Of a stretch of DNA of 64,000 nt, positions 21,001 through 33,505 are shown one piece after another. This DNA comes from Spodoptera frugiperda (lineage: Eukaryota; Arthropoda; Insecta; Lepidoptera; Noctuidae). Numbering within the stretch: the first letter of the stretch is position 1; the number at the start of each line of letters is the position of its first letter. The notes beneath the pieces are model-generated. The model had not been told where the DNA came from and ran no database searches. It saw only the letters and a list, made by a program, of their open reading frames with translations. A program made the position numbers and the translations under genes. The stretch spans positions 7,416,473 through 7,480,472 of the forward strand of contig NC_064229.1 of assembly GCF_023101765.2 (NCBI RefSeq). The letters are read 5' to 3'.

Positions 21001-24000
21001 CGTAAAGCTATTGCTGAATGTACGTTAGAAGAAAACAGGTGTTCAAACATTTCTTAGGAATGTTTCATAATTCAACTGAAAGGGACGTCTTTCTTGTGTC
21101 TTTTTCAGAGGAATTAAAAAAGTTAAGTCATATCCGTATCCTGTTCTCAATTTATTAGATAACGAATAGGTATGTAGTTTCGAAATCAATACGGTATCGA
21201 TTTCATCAGAGCTATTGTTTAGTTTCTGAGAATTGCATCTTAGAAGAGCATAAAGTCTTTTGAATGACAATTTATTTAAGGTAATGATAAGTTACCTATA
21301 ACCAGTCAAGATACCCTCATATGGGACCGCCTGTGATCTACCATACTTAATAAGAGTTAGTAAGTATTCATTGTTTGACGACATTTCATCTTATGCGGTA
21401 TTTACGTTTGAGATCTCCATAATACGGGTTACATCAAACAAAGCGGTGGTGGAGCCTCAAGCAGACCACAAAAGGTCTTATAAAACGGTAGTTCTAATGT
21501 AAATGACGTTTCGCTTTATTGTTTTCGTCGTGGCCGCTGCTTTCCCGCCAGCCAGCATTCGTGTTTCTGGGATAACGTTTGTTTTATAAGCGCCGTTTGT
21601 TCAAACTCCGAACCTGACTGGCTGAACGACGTTCAATGTGGATATTTACTGTTTATGGTCTACGCCGTTGTTTCTGACACAACTTCATTCAAACATAATG
21701 GAATTCTAAATTTAAATGCTAGGTTGGGTTGGGAGTGGCCGTAGATTTTCACATACAACCCCTTAAATGGGCAAGTGCCTATAAAATGCACAGTATCCCC
21801 CATTGCATTTTATTGGTACTAGAACTTTCTTTATGACAACTTGGTTTATATTTGAGCTTGACAAGAGCGAGGGCATTAAGGATAAAAAATAATTATCTTT
21901 ACGTTATTTAATTAGCATTTATACGCAATCCCATCTGAACTTCCTACATTTGCTAATGCAAATGATCATTTAATACCTTAACTGTAATCGGCCAACATCA
22001 TCCGCTTTTAAATCGCTAGGTTTTAGCCAATGTATGAACAATTGTTTATTACTAATTTACAACCTTACTTGATAAAAGGGATAGGAAGCATAAAATGTAC
22101 CATTGATCTGGGGCAACAGTAAATGTCAATTGAGAATATTGGTTGCCCAATTAGGATAGAATAAATACGAGCATGTAAGATGGAGTACTAAAATGGGCCA
22201 CCCTCCTGGCTTGAGGGCACAAAGTACTATAATATTACTGTTCAGGGTATCGTAAATAGTGACAGGGAGTTTTATTACGGTACCTACGCAGACGAGTAGC
22301 GTCGGATTATGTGGTCGTGCATTGAATTATTTAGAACATCTTGGCCAAATTGGAGGTTTGGAACTATAGGTAAACATTGCAATTGGTCGTTGATACTAAA
22401 TTTATATACAGGGTGGATGTAATCTTAATTTTGCACGCACATATAAAAGTAATGGACATGTTTCGAAAGTTATCCGTGTTGAAAGTTCCAGAAGTATTTG
22501 TTCAATAGATTCTGATGAGTCTAACATAAAATGCAAGTAATTTGTAACACAAGACGTGTCTCAAAACTATAATAATCAACGGTATTCTCGTCTCGTCAAT
22601 ACAATTTGTCTTCGAGCTACGGTTTCATGCGATAACTTAAAACTTCATAGTACTGAATTATGTATCTGGCCCAACAGTTATTTCTCGATTCTCATGCTAA
22701 TTGTCGGTGTTCGTTACTTCCACGTGGTACAAATCAATACTCGAGTTTTATATTAGAAAATTATACGGAAAATGATTGGAGATTTATGGATTATACTTTT
22801 CATATTACAGTTAAGTTATATGGTTTTATTGGTTTCCCATTTCCATATGTAATAAGTGTGACACACTGATCTGTTTCTGAGTTTATGATGTAGAAACATA
22901 ACCTCAAACGTGTTGTCATTTATTTTATTTAAACGTGTTTAGTTGTACTGTTAGACAATTTAAATGCAGATATGCGAGTGCATGTTTGAGTATGAAGAAG
23001 CGCTCTCTATTTGTAAAATTAATGGTGTTGGTACACTTTGACTAATTGCAGAAATATGATGAATGAAATTACGTTCGAGCTAGTAAAAATAAACATCCCG
23101 GAGCATCAAGTTTATCTTTGATTATACAATTTTTACATAATTGCATACAAACTTACATACACGTAAAAACTTTCTTGAAGTCGGTTTAAATAGTTATTAA
23201 ACGTTTTTCTTTCCATGTCATTGTACTAGTGGTCGTTTCGGCTTAACCAATCTTCCCACATCCACGAAGAGATTCGAAGTTAAGAAACGCAATTCTTATA
23301 CCGAAATACCTAACTACAAAGAAATGCATTTTTTACAGACAATGATTCGAATATGTATACCTAATGGAAAACTGGAGAATCAGACACAAACTTACATGAC
23401 CATAAAATACTTTATACTAAGTTAAATATTAATGTGTACGTACAATATAATAGGTACTAAGATGCGCCATTTATACGTCGTAAAATAACCTAGGAAGAAT
23501 GTTACAGGTAATAAAGCTTTTGTTGTGGTTATTTCTTAACTCGAATTAAGTGTGGAAACTACACGGTTCGCGGCTATTGGGGGCTTATTAAAGGTTATGG
23601 TCAATATGCTGTACAGTTATCTGTTATGGACCGTTGTCGACGTTAAAGCCCTTTCGTACCGCGGCCATGTTGGAAAATTAAGCGCGGTTTTGTTTTGTGT
23701 TCATCATTTCGCATGCTGTGCTTTTGTTTCTTTCCTTGAATTTGAGTATGTGATCGCGAATTTACTTTGTCAAATTTTTAGCTATACATATAGATATTGT
23801 ATCTGTGTAAAGAATGAATTATCGAAATCCAATACCTCGTCAATCTTAAAGCCTGTCACTATTACCGTCCTATAATCTGTTCTGAATAGGCAAGAAGTTC
23901 CAATATCATCTGTCGGAATGTATCGTTTATATCTGGTATGCGAGCGTGCGTTATTTCGATTTCTAAATAAGTAAATGCAGATTGCATCGTGACTGCGGTT

Positions 24001-27000
24001 CTGAACGATTTGCGTGAGTTTTCACACTGACCGATAGCCATGGGGAAGTAAATTCTATGTCAACTGTGCCCTACTATCTGGGAATTAGACCTTGGTAATG
24101 CAGGATAAGAGATCACTGGTATTAGAGGTAACACGCCAGAATAGGAACGGCAATTGAAATCATTCTCAATTGTATATCATTGCTGTGTAATGATCAGGTG
24201 TAATGGAGACTAGTAGGGTATCATATTCTCATTGATTTATTGATGACTAGAAAACATAAAGTCGAAGAGTTCATTCATCAATTTGATAACTAAACCTGAT
24301 TAGCTACACAGCCGTTAGAATCTCTTAATATGTCTAACTCACCATACCGATAATCCTCCCAGGTTCCCAGCATAATATCGTGCCAAACCATCGACACTTA
24401 ATTTATCCCGATCTGACCTCTCATGGGCTCTGATCAACGATTTGTTACGCGTTTCCTCCAATACCCTGCACACTGTTTAGACTTTAGTGGAACATTTCCT
24501 GTTACCTGCAGCTTACTATATATCATATGGTCGTGTGACCTCAATCGGCCCTTCTGTAGCGGTTTATGAATAATACGACCGTTTGTGGGAAGCCCTTTGG
24601 TCATTCTTCATTTAAGACTAATTTTAGGGTCGATGTGCCAGTAGGTTATTGGTACAACTTTGTTCGAATAGATTTAAAGAGGTTTTATAGCTGGAGATAG
24701 AGCAGTTTGTGGTTGAGTTGAAGCTATATGGATCAAACTTTCGTGAAGTTACTGTTTTCGCGGTCGATCAATTTCTTTCCATCTTATGTCTTCTTTATGC
24801 ACTTAAGCACTTAAAGTGGTCACATTCTAGGGGTTAAACAAACATTTATAATTGCTACCATGAAAGTATGATATTAGATCTAGAACATCCTCCTGAAATC
24901 ACATTATCACTTAAAAAAAGGGCACTGGAAAACGTTTTGATTTATCGTCGACATTACCCATTAACACAGCCTCAACACATTAAATAAACCAGCATCACGA
25001 TCGTATTTTCCGTCTCGCAATACCACCGTAGTTGTTCCTCGTCGATTTACCTTTTAAGGGCTGCATGTTGACAGCCACATTGACACTAATAACAGGTCGT
25101 ATTATCTCGAATCTCGGCGTTTCCTTGAACACATGGCGGGAGTCAAGAGGTGTGTTGATACTATCTTAGATAAGTCCACGAGGTCTCAAGATGTTGGATC
25201 ATGTTTCCAGATTGTTGCGTTTTGTGGGGACGTTTGGGTTTTTGGGGGACTGTGTAAAAAGTTTTAAAGAGAAGATACAAATGGAACTTTGATAAAGGGT
25301 TCATAAAGTGAAAAATAGCGTGATTGATGAAGATACTACTGTTTTGGATTAGGATTTGAAATTAAACACCATTCTTATGTTTGGCTACATTTTGAAGCAA
25401 CAAAAGTCTAACAGCAATTCGTCCTTGGGTCTAGTCACAATATAATTAAGTTATGAGCCCTCCCGAGGTATGTAAATCAATTTTAGCCTAAACCAATCAG
25501 TTAACTAATAAATGCAGTAATTTACTCGAACCTGTTCCAATTAATACGAATAACGATAAACTTCTTGTAGTCAAAGTACCAATTAGGTACAAGAGCTAAA
25601 TTAATTTTGTACCGAGACCTGCGGAGGCTGAAGTGTTTTCCTTATTAAACATGGAACTCTTGACGGTTGGAGACAGGTGAGCGATTAAATGGAAAGCTGA
25701 CAGTACAAGTTTGCCCCAATAATGTCCACAGGATGTTTCGTGTAACTTGAATCAAATAGACATTGATAAATGCTAAAAACATCCGTTTGGTACGAGTATA
25801 ATTGGTGCTATTATTTATTAAAATTGTTTTTAATAGACTTTTAATAATTTTAAATCGAGTTTATAAATAGCCATCTCTGAACCAATGGTTCAGTGGTTTA
25901 TAATATTAGAAGAAAATAAGTCTACCACACACAACAGACTTTTATTTTAAGCCTCTCGCATGTCGCATGGCATCTCGCAGACAACCCTTTATGAGGACAC
26001 TTGTCTACGCCTAATAACGACTCGTGTAGTGTGTAATGTTGTAGGGCCATGCAAAACATGTGCCCTACATACTGGAGCCACAGGTTGTGTAGAAACAGTT
26101 GTCTGTCTGTCTGTCAAGGACGCTAGGTTGGGTTGGCTACAATAGTAACCCAAATATTCATTTCTTTGTTTGTTATACGTGATGCAACGCTAGTGTAGTA
26201 GCTGTGTCCCGAAGTGAGGACAAAAAATGCTAGTGGTGTTTTTTGTGGTACGGTAGGAATAGTAGACCCGAGAGTAAAATAGTGGTTCCAAAAGCTATAG
26301 GTATATGTATACACACGACAGTTTCAGTATAGTAAAGTCAGGGTTTAAAATATAAATAAAGGATGAAGAACAGGAAACCGGTATCCAACAAGATGTAGAT
26401 AGGATTAGTGACACTGTGACTGTAGAAAGGGCAAACATGTACAATTTTTAAATCTTACTTTGACGTCATCTTTTCTGAGAAACGGTCAGGAGGCAATAGC
26501 TTTACTCAGTGCAAACAGACAAACAATTACATTATGTTTATGTATGACCAAACTTCTTGAAACACAATGAAAGTCGACAGATCTTAACCACTTATCTATA
26601 TTTCAAACTATGTTATTGTAAATTGTTGATTCATCTCTCTACCGTTTTCATTTTCCGTTAACTCTGATCGGTATCCATCTTGGTAAGGAATTTTGCGATA
26701 AGTAATATTCAATCGATGGTTTACTTTGATACTATTGTTGTTTCAACTTCAGATAACTTGACAGCGCCTCGTGAATAATGTGGCGGGTTGGCAAACAAGT
26801 CTTTATAATTAGTTGAATCAATTTGTTTAGCAATGTGGTTAGTGGGGCCTAATTAGTTCTGACGATAAAAGGTTTCATAGGTCAGGTCAATTAAACTGGC
26901 TCCATCGTTTTACTGAGCGATTCTGGAAGGTAAATTAATGCTGAACCTACTTGTGTCAACAAGGTTTGTTTACCTGCCACTAAAATGCCTACATACTGCT

Positions 27001-29744
27001 CATAATAAGCTCCTTTTCATCACGTGTTATAGATTTGTTTAACATCATTTATACAGTGTTGATTGAGGTTTTTATCTCAAAATGATCACAAAGAAAAGCT
27101 TCATAGTTTGTAGTCAATCAAAATTCTTGAACTTCATATCTTACCGTTGCGAGATTCAAGTATTTGCAAACGCTCTTATAAATTCCAATAGCCGATCAAT
27201 GATGGCGATTAAACAAAATCTAAATTCCACAATTTCTTAGCACGATCGAATTAATTTGTACTATGCGGGTTATTAAGTTACTTGCTTTATTAATTAGTGC
27301 AGCTGCGTCGTTCTATGGTGGGCCGATTGCGGCTCTTTGCGACAATTATCGTAGATAAATTGTCCAAGTTAACTTGTATTTTCTGTGGTTTTATAAACTT
27401 GGGTGTGGAGGAATGCTGGTGTTGACAGTATTCGCGCAATTAGAGTGACTTAAGGCGTGTTCAGTGCTTATTTCATACAGGCAAAAAAAGAAAGATACCA
27501 CTAGTGTTGGTCGTATTTTTAGATCGAAAATGTCCTTACGTCTGCGAATGCCGGTTTAAAATGAGCGATTAAGAAAGTTACTTCTAGTCAATTAAACCCA
27601 TGTTATCTAACATAACAGAACAGTTTAATATGCAATACCATAGAGCTATTAAAAACGAATATCAAGTTAACGCCCTTTCGATATTTTTATGGACATTTTT
27701 ATGTACTTTCTTTCCATCACGTTGAATAGAAAACTGCATAAAGCACCTTAAGGTTTATGAATGGACATGAAATTGATGAAGTTCTCCATTACATCAATAC
27801 TTATTGTTGTTAACCGAAGAAAGTGAGATGTTGAGAACCAATGGTTTGTGTAGATGTGGCGCTAAATGTCACAGGTTATGTAACCAAAACAACTTTGTGG
27901 CTATAAGATGAGCAGTTGTTAGATCGGGGAGGTATTTTGCAGTGATTGTAAAATTGTATCACTTATTTTGGATCGGACAGGAATGTGTGTGATTTCGTCT
28001 CTAGATTTGCTTTTTGGGCTTTTATCACACAACTATTTATTTCCTTAATATTTCGTTAATACATTTAACTAACGAGAATTTTACATGGCAAAAATACTTA
28101 TGGTGGTGTAGTTAGTTATTCATTACTAGCCAAAAAATCTCGATAGGACATTCTGGGATTTTCAACTTACCAAATAGGTAGATGATGAGATAAAAAAGAT
28201 AAAATCTTAGTAAATTAATTTAAATTATAATTTGATTAAATTAGATTCGTCTTATTACCTATTGTTTAATTGTGTCTGCCGCCATTATTGGCGCCCAACC
28301 CAATCGATCTATTCATTGAGTCGTAATTAGAGCAGTTCCCAGGACTATCGGCGGACATATCACGATCTTTGCTGGTGTTAACTGGTTAACTAGGCGTTGT
28401 ACTCGAGTTCGCGTGGGATTTGAATTCACTTTTACTTTTCTGGTTGTTTCCTTCAATGAAATAGTATTTGGAATGTTCTGGAGATTGTGTTGTGGTACTG
28501 TATGAGTAATACCTTAACGTCAAACTTACATAGAATACATAGGTTGTAGATATAAAAGTTGTTAATCTACTAATACTTTATCTGTTTGACCTACCTTTTC
28601 TATTACACCTTCTTCTGTCGCATTTATAATACCAGAATTTCGGTTGTTATTGGTCCCTTTGTTCTATAAAAAGGGTCGATGATCAATAGTCGATAATTTA
28701 CTAGTTTATTAACAAGCAAATTGTTGTTTTGTGAAATGAAGCGTCCACTCGTTATTATAATTTCCAACATAAGTTATTGATAGTCATAGAGAAATTCCAT
28801 TAAAAGTTTATTTACAACGAGCTATATTCGATGACTGACGACACAGCTAATAACGCGTCACCTTAACTAACTATAGAAAGTAGGGAGCCTTTACTAACGA
28901 GCATAGAAGTCATCTCTAATCCATTGCTGCTTCTGAACTGATTATAAACATCTTCTCTCTTTGTTCTACAGTAATGTATGTTAAACAAGTCGTTAGTTTT
29001 GATTAGTGTCTCTGTGTTTAATGCTGGTATTCTCGTAGTACGTCTTAGCTTAGAATAACCTTAAGGCAAAATTAATAAAACACTTAAAAGGGATGTCCTG
29101 AAATACTCTAGCATCTGGCAAGACGCCAGAGCGTCGGTCATCTCTTATATTAGAGTGAAAACGGTGGTAAATTTAACACCTTATGGCATGTTTTATGCAG
29201 TTTATATGCAGCTTGCATAGTACCATCTTTTTCGTGAAAAATTATGTAACATGAGGAAATTTGTGTTTCATCTCTTTGATCTTGGTTAAGAGTTATTTTA
29301 ATGACTTGCTTGTTAAGCGTATAATTTGGACACATGTTTTGGTTTTGCGTCAAATTATTCATCTGTCTAATACTTATTGTTTTCCTTTTTCAGATACCTA
29401 CAACCAGTCCTGTACAATGTAATACCGACTGACGTGCTTAGGTATGTAAGTATAAGTTAGGTTATTACTTTCATACATGATATGTGTATTAAGTTGCAAT
29501 TTTTCGTCTACTACGATCCTTATAAATATAGGTAGGATCTCACATATTTCTTTTGTTTCTTCCATGGCCTTATCCAGCGCGTACGTCGGCATTGGCAATT
29601 GAATTCATATCGTCTAATTAATATTAATACTATAGGTAGGAACTTAGGTAGGTTTTACGTCCCAATTTCCCCCATTTTCAGTCAACTGTCAGCCCTATAA
29701 TGGAACAATGAAGTCATCTAAGGCCAAGAGGCCATGGTTCAGTG
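18028..29744. other. 11.7 kb of AT-rich non-coding sequence, no gene recognised
   Basis: I see no coding exon, RNA gene or well-preserved element. Minor points are a TG-rich patch near 20540-20610, a CAGGGTGGATGT at ~22411 that resembles the end of a CAGGG-type DNA transposon, a GAAGTCGGTTTAAA at ~23178 related to the repeat end at 47835, and a (GTCT)4 run at ~26102. The open frame at 23552-23875 begins at GTG and has no recognisable domain. Long-intron or intergenic DNA are equally possible. Confidence 0.5.
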
Positions 29745-29875
29745 GGCTCTCGGTCGGGGTCCGATTGGGCCTCATTTTACGCTCGGTTCAGCTCGACTCA
29801 ACGTTACCTCAGATACACTTTCGTATTATTATCGCGATTACACTGTTAAATGACTGGCTGCAGTGGGAATGTATT
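29745..29875 (+). repeat. Possible old repeat D, copy 2
   Basis: Contains CGTATTATTATCGCGATTAC and ends in AGTGGGAATG, in the same order and spacing as at 9999-10052 (CGTCATTATCGCGATTCAAA and TGGGAATG). It is GC-richer than its flanks. The relationship is tentative. Confidence 0.35.
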
Positions 29876-30870
29876 TTAATGCCAAGATTGTTTGTTTAAT
29901 CTGTGGTAGGTGGCAGTGGTCAGGATTTTAAATGCTTTTTAGAAGCTTTTAGTCCAGTCATTTGGTAGATAAAAAGGGGGTTACCTGGAAAGTTTTCCGG
30001 GAGTTTTGAAAATTGGTAAATTTATAGATTTGGATATGCTCTTTTCGAATTTCAACTTTGCCACCTCGAACACCCGCCGCTCGCGCCGCCATATTGAAAA
30101 AATGGCGCCTAAAAACGGTTTTTTATTAATATCTCCGTTCGACGCATTTTACGAAAAAATATTTATCTACAAAATTAAACTAGAAAAAATTTCCTACAAT
30201 TTATGTATTGATAACTTTTTCATAAAATCAATAGTTTTTGGCGTACGAGGCCGCAAAGTATTATTAGTCCAGTCAAATTAGGATTTCACCTCGGAATGAG
30301 ATACCCAGCTGTAATTTTGTATATACTTGTATAATGACTGCCTGAAACTTTTCAAAACCTACATATGGTAGGGTGTAAGCAACTATTAAATTTTAAGGTC
30401 CAAAGGTCCCAAACATCGTTTTTTTACTTTTTTTGGAAATATCTCATTTCCTATGGGATTTTGGTATTTGCATTTAATACCAATATTGTAGAATACAAAA
30501 TTCTCTACAACTTTTGTCTAAACTTTTTTTTATACCGTGTACCGTTTCCGAGATAGAGGGCGGAGACTGCACCTCTACAAAAATTTTTTTTTCGTCTAAC
30601 CTATCCGTGATGGTTGTCTATGGATAGGCCATTAAAATACGTCATGGTTCCTAAAACCATTTTTCGTCAAAATCAATTGTTTGAAAGATAGACACTTCCA
30701 AAGTGGAAAAATGAGGTCTATCGAATGTGTCCTGCCCTCTAACTTTTAAAATAAGTGAGTAAGAAAACTAAAAAAAATATATGCTGTAGATTTTAATGGA
30801 AACTTTCAAAGAAAATTGGTTTGAACGAGATATCGTAATTAGTTTTTAAGAATTGATACATTTAAAAAAA

Positions 30871-31057
30871 ACACATTGTTTGTACACGTGGTGGTGCAGA
30901 TGAATAATACTTTGCGGCGCTCGTACGCCAAAAACTATTGATTTTATGAAAAAGTTATCAATACATAAATTGTACGAAATTTTTTCTAGTTTAATTTTGT
31001 AGATAAATATTTTTTCGTAAAATGCGTCGGAACGGAGATATTAATAAAAAACCGTTT
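30871..31057 (+). repeat. Duplicated arm segment inside the foldback element, unit 1
   Basis: Starts ACACATTGTTTGTACACGTG and runs through GGTGGTGCAGATGAATAATA and CGTACGCCAAAAACTATTG to AAAAACCGTTT. The same sequence recurs in direct orientation at 31353-31538. Part of it (from ~30903) is also the inverted complement of the left arm. Confidence 0.85.
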
Positions 31058-31365
31058 ACAAACAATGTGTGTTGTACAAACAGGGAAGTTTCGGTAGGTT
31101 CCTGTTTCTGATGTTATATGTGTTATGTTATATGTTCCACCGTGTCCTCCGGGCGGTCTTCGCAGTGATGACACCCGGGCGTTTCCTCCCGCCCAATCAA
31201 AAACAGGATCCTACCGAAACTCCTGTGTCCGGTAAGCACCTGCGTCAGGCGGTAGGTAAGTCCCCTGTTTGAGGACACTACTCAAACAGGGGACTTACCG
31301 CTGCAATGACAGCGAACCCAGCAATCGGTTGCGACAATCGTTGCTGCACAACACACATTGTTTGT
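31058..31365. mobile_element. Nested insert with 18-bp inverted ends and internal hairpins
   Basis: Begins ACAAACAATGTGTGTTGT and ends ACAACACACATTGTTTGT, a perfect 18-bp inverted pair; the right copy overlaps the start of the second arm segment. Inside, AGTTTCGGTAGGTTCCTG (~31087) pairs with the region at 31201-31221 (AACAGGATCCTACCGAAACT), and a 19-bp perfect hairpin lies at 31255-31299. The content is more GC-rich than the surrounding element and no protein is encoded. It looks like a MITE nested within the larger transposon, or the product of a foldback rearrangement. Confidence 0.6.
31255..31299. repeat. Perfect 19-bp palindrome, 7-nt loop
   Basis: GGTAAGTCCCCTGTTTGAG, loop GACACTA, then CTCAAACAGGGGACTTACC. 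All 19 pairs match. It is among the strongest simple hairpins in the window and sits at the centre of the nested insert. Confidence 0.9.
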
Positions 31366-31538
31366 ACACGTGGTGGTGCAGATGAATAATAATTTGCGGC
31401 CCTCGTACGCCAAAAACTATTGATTTTATAAAAAAGTTGTTAATACATAAATTGTAGGATTTTTTTTCTACTTTAATTTTGTACTTAAAATTTTTTTCGT
31501 AAAATGCGTCGGAACGGAGATATTCACAAAAAACCGTT
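31353..31538 (+). repeat. Duplicated arm segment inside the foldback element, unit 2
   Basis: Direct repeat of 30871-31057 with scattered substitutions (AATAATAATTTGCGGCCCTC against AATAATACTTTGCGGCGCTC). It continues without a break into the outer right arm, so it is probably the original segment and unit 1 the duplicate. Confidence 0.85.
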
Positions 31539-31692
31539 TTTGGGTGCCATTTTTTCAATATGGCGGCGCGAGCGGCGGTTGTACGAGGTGGCAAAGTTGA
31601 AATTCGAAAAGAGCATACCCAAATCTATAAATTTACCAATTTTCAAAACTCCCGGAAAACTTTCCAGGTAAAACTACCAAATGACTGGACTA

Positions 31693-33264
31693 TTTATGTT
31701 CGAATGGAATTTGAATGGACTTACTTGCTTGATATTCTTTTTTTTAGAGTCGATATCTATTGCTTATTTAAGGAAGTTTTAATGTTTATTGTTGTGCTTA
31801 ATATGTTAAGAGTCTACTAAGTCAGCAATTTAGACGGATTGTAGATAGTAAAATTGATTTAAGGAGTGATTATTTTTGAATGGTACTTTACCTACATTTT
31901 AACTCAATTTGAAGTTCAAAGCTTTAATAGAGAACTTTTGATGGTTACCGACATAGGAAAGCTTTTAAAGTTTTGTTTATGTGTGCTAAAACTGCCAGTT
32001 AGTAGTTTAATGAGGACAAAAATAAGAACTTCGGAGAAAATCTTGAAAATGTCAACGAGTGGTTTAAAATTGGTTTCATTTAAACTTAGCAACATTCGTC
32101 AAGCTAACAGCTACCATAAAATTCTACAATCCATTAAATTGAAATAGTAATGACTTAGTGAGAAAATATCAGAAATCACTTTTGCTTCCGCATTTTTAGA
32201 AGGTACCTCTTTTATAAGAATGATAATAATAATTCATAATTTATTGAATATTTTTTATCTATCTATGCAAAACATGGCGGCGATTAAAAGCCCGCCAATA
32301 TTTTCAAACGTCAAACGAACGTGCACAGATTATTTATACATGCTGTGTCCATGAGTTAAAGAATTAATGGAAGCGGGCAATCGGTTGCTAGGAGGACAAT
32401 ACCGATGGCCTTGTAAGACGATTTGAGACGGTTCACCGACCGTCGTTCCAAATAAAGATTAAATTCCAGCCGCTTCGCGTAAAGATGGATTAAGTGTAGA
32501 ATAACTAGTGAGATTAATTCCAGTGACTTTTATTGCATTTTTTTAGTTGTGTAGAGATTACAACCAAATTATTATAAATGTTGTTGGTTCAGCAGTAGAC
32601 TTTTAAAGTTCTTCTAATGTCAAACGGTCTCGACTTGTAGTCAGCTTACCCCTAATAACATAGTAGGTATCATAACATAGGTGGTGAAAAGTGAATTTCG
32701 CACCAAATTGCCTCTTCAGTAGGTAGCTTCAGGCAATAAAAGGTTTTAAGTTATGTATACTTTATTGAAAGTACTCCGGTAGATGATCTAGTGTCTTACT
32801 TTTATAGTAAGTACTTGTAAAAATACTATAAAGTTTACGCAAGAACGCCCTAATTTGGTAGAAGTATCTACTCAAAATGTGCTTGTAAAACTAAGGCGGG
32901 CCTCAAAGGACGTTTGTTTATCCACTAGTCTATAAAAAGACGTTTAAAACAATGGCTTAGACACACAACTGGAATTATTCTCGGCAGCTGTCGTTCCACT
33001 AGAGTAGGTAACTACTTAGATAAGTTTGTTTTTTATTTTAACAACATTTAAATTCATAACGCACCGTGAATTTTTATTTTGGACAGAAGTGTACACAAGG
33101 CTGTAAATTAGGTACTTATATTGAGGCCAGAGGCACTTGATAATTTAGTTTGGTAAGACTTAGGCTTTGGTACAGTATTGGACGTATTTTGGCTGATAAT
33201 GATAGTAGATATGAGAGATAACTGGACATCAAGGTACTCCAAACCAACAAATCGTTATAGAAAG
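31693..33264. other. AT-rich non-coding sequence
   Basis: No gene seen. The minus- and plus-strand open frames around 31560-32147 partly derive from the foldback arm and otherwise have no coding signal. An AAACATGGCGGCG (YY1/Pho-like core) occurs at ~32272. Confidence 0.5.
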
Positions 33265-33505
33265 CTGTGATGTGCTATGTAGCTATGCAATTGTGCAGCT
33301 GGGCGCAGCTTGAGTGTACAATGTATCGATAGTAGGGTAGCTATCTATAGGACACATCCATAGCACGCATCTTACCATAATTATAAAATATATAGCTTAG
33401 CTGAGTCCATTTCCACTAATGCTAAGCTATCTGTACCAATGATTATGATTGGTGGAAACTAAACAGTTCCACAGTAACGTAGCATAGCACATATCTGGTG
33501 CACAA
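33265..33505 (-). mobile_element. MITE, GGTGCTTTT family, partial copy
   Basis: Reading the minus strand it begins GGTGCTTTTGTGCACCAGAT and continues ATGTGCTATGCTACG, TTTCCACCAATCATAATCAT, CAGCTAAGCTAT and GATGCGTGCTATGGATGTGT to TAGCTACATAGCACATC. The full copy at 40901-41500 has the same blocks in the same order on the plus strand. The distal GGTGC terminus is missing at the left end here, so this copy is truncated. Confidence 0.75.

Larger units (their letters stand above)
29952..31690. mobile_element. Foldback DNA transposon with ~300-bp terminal inverted repeats
   Basis: The left end begins GTCCAGTCATTTGGTAG and the right end finishes CTACCAAATGACTGGAC. Both are flanked by TA (29950-29951 and 31691-31692), a 2-bp target-site duplication as in Tc1/mariner-type elements. 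The left arm (29952-30265) and right arm (about 31388-31690) match along their length, sharing TACCTGGAAAGTTTTCCGGG, TTCGAATTTCAACTTTGCCA and GCGTACGAGG. The interior (30266-30870) has no transposase frame, so the element is non-autonomous. Its right half contains a duplicated arm segment and a nested palindromic insertion. Small open frames inside are by-products of the repeats. Confidence 0.85.

Noticed and set aside
23552..23875. 107-codon plus-strand frame with hydrophobic stretches
   Set aside because: It begins at GTG, has no recognisable domain, no splice context and no sign of coding bias; it is probably chance in AT-rich DNA.
29398..29598. 66-codon minus-strand frame with protein-like composition (TYALDKAMEETKEICEILP)
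   Set aside because: No family recognised, no clean splice sites, and the composition is compatible with chance; not reported as a gene.
30006..31594. Open frames of 60-100 codons in the foldback element (both strands)
   Set aside because: The same peptide appears on opposite strands because the frames fall in inverted arms; they are repeat by-products, not genes.
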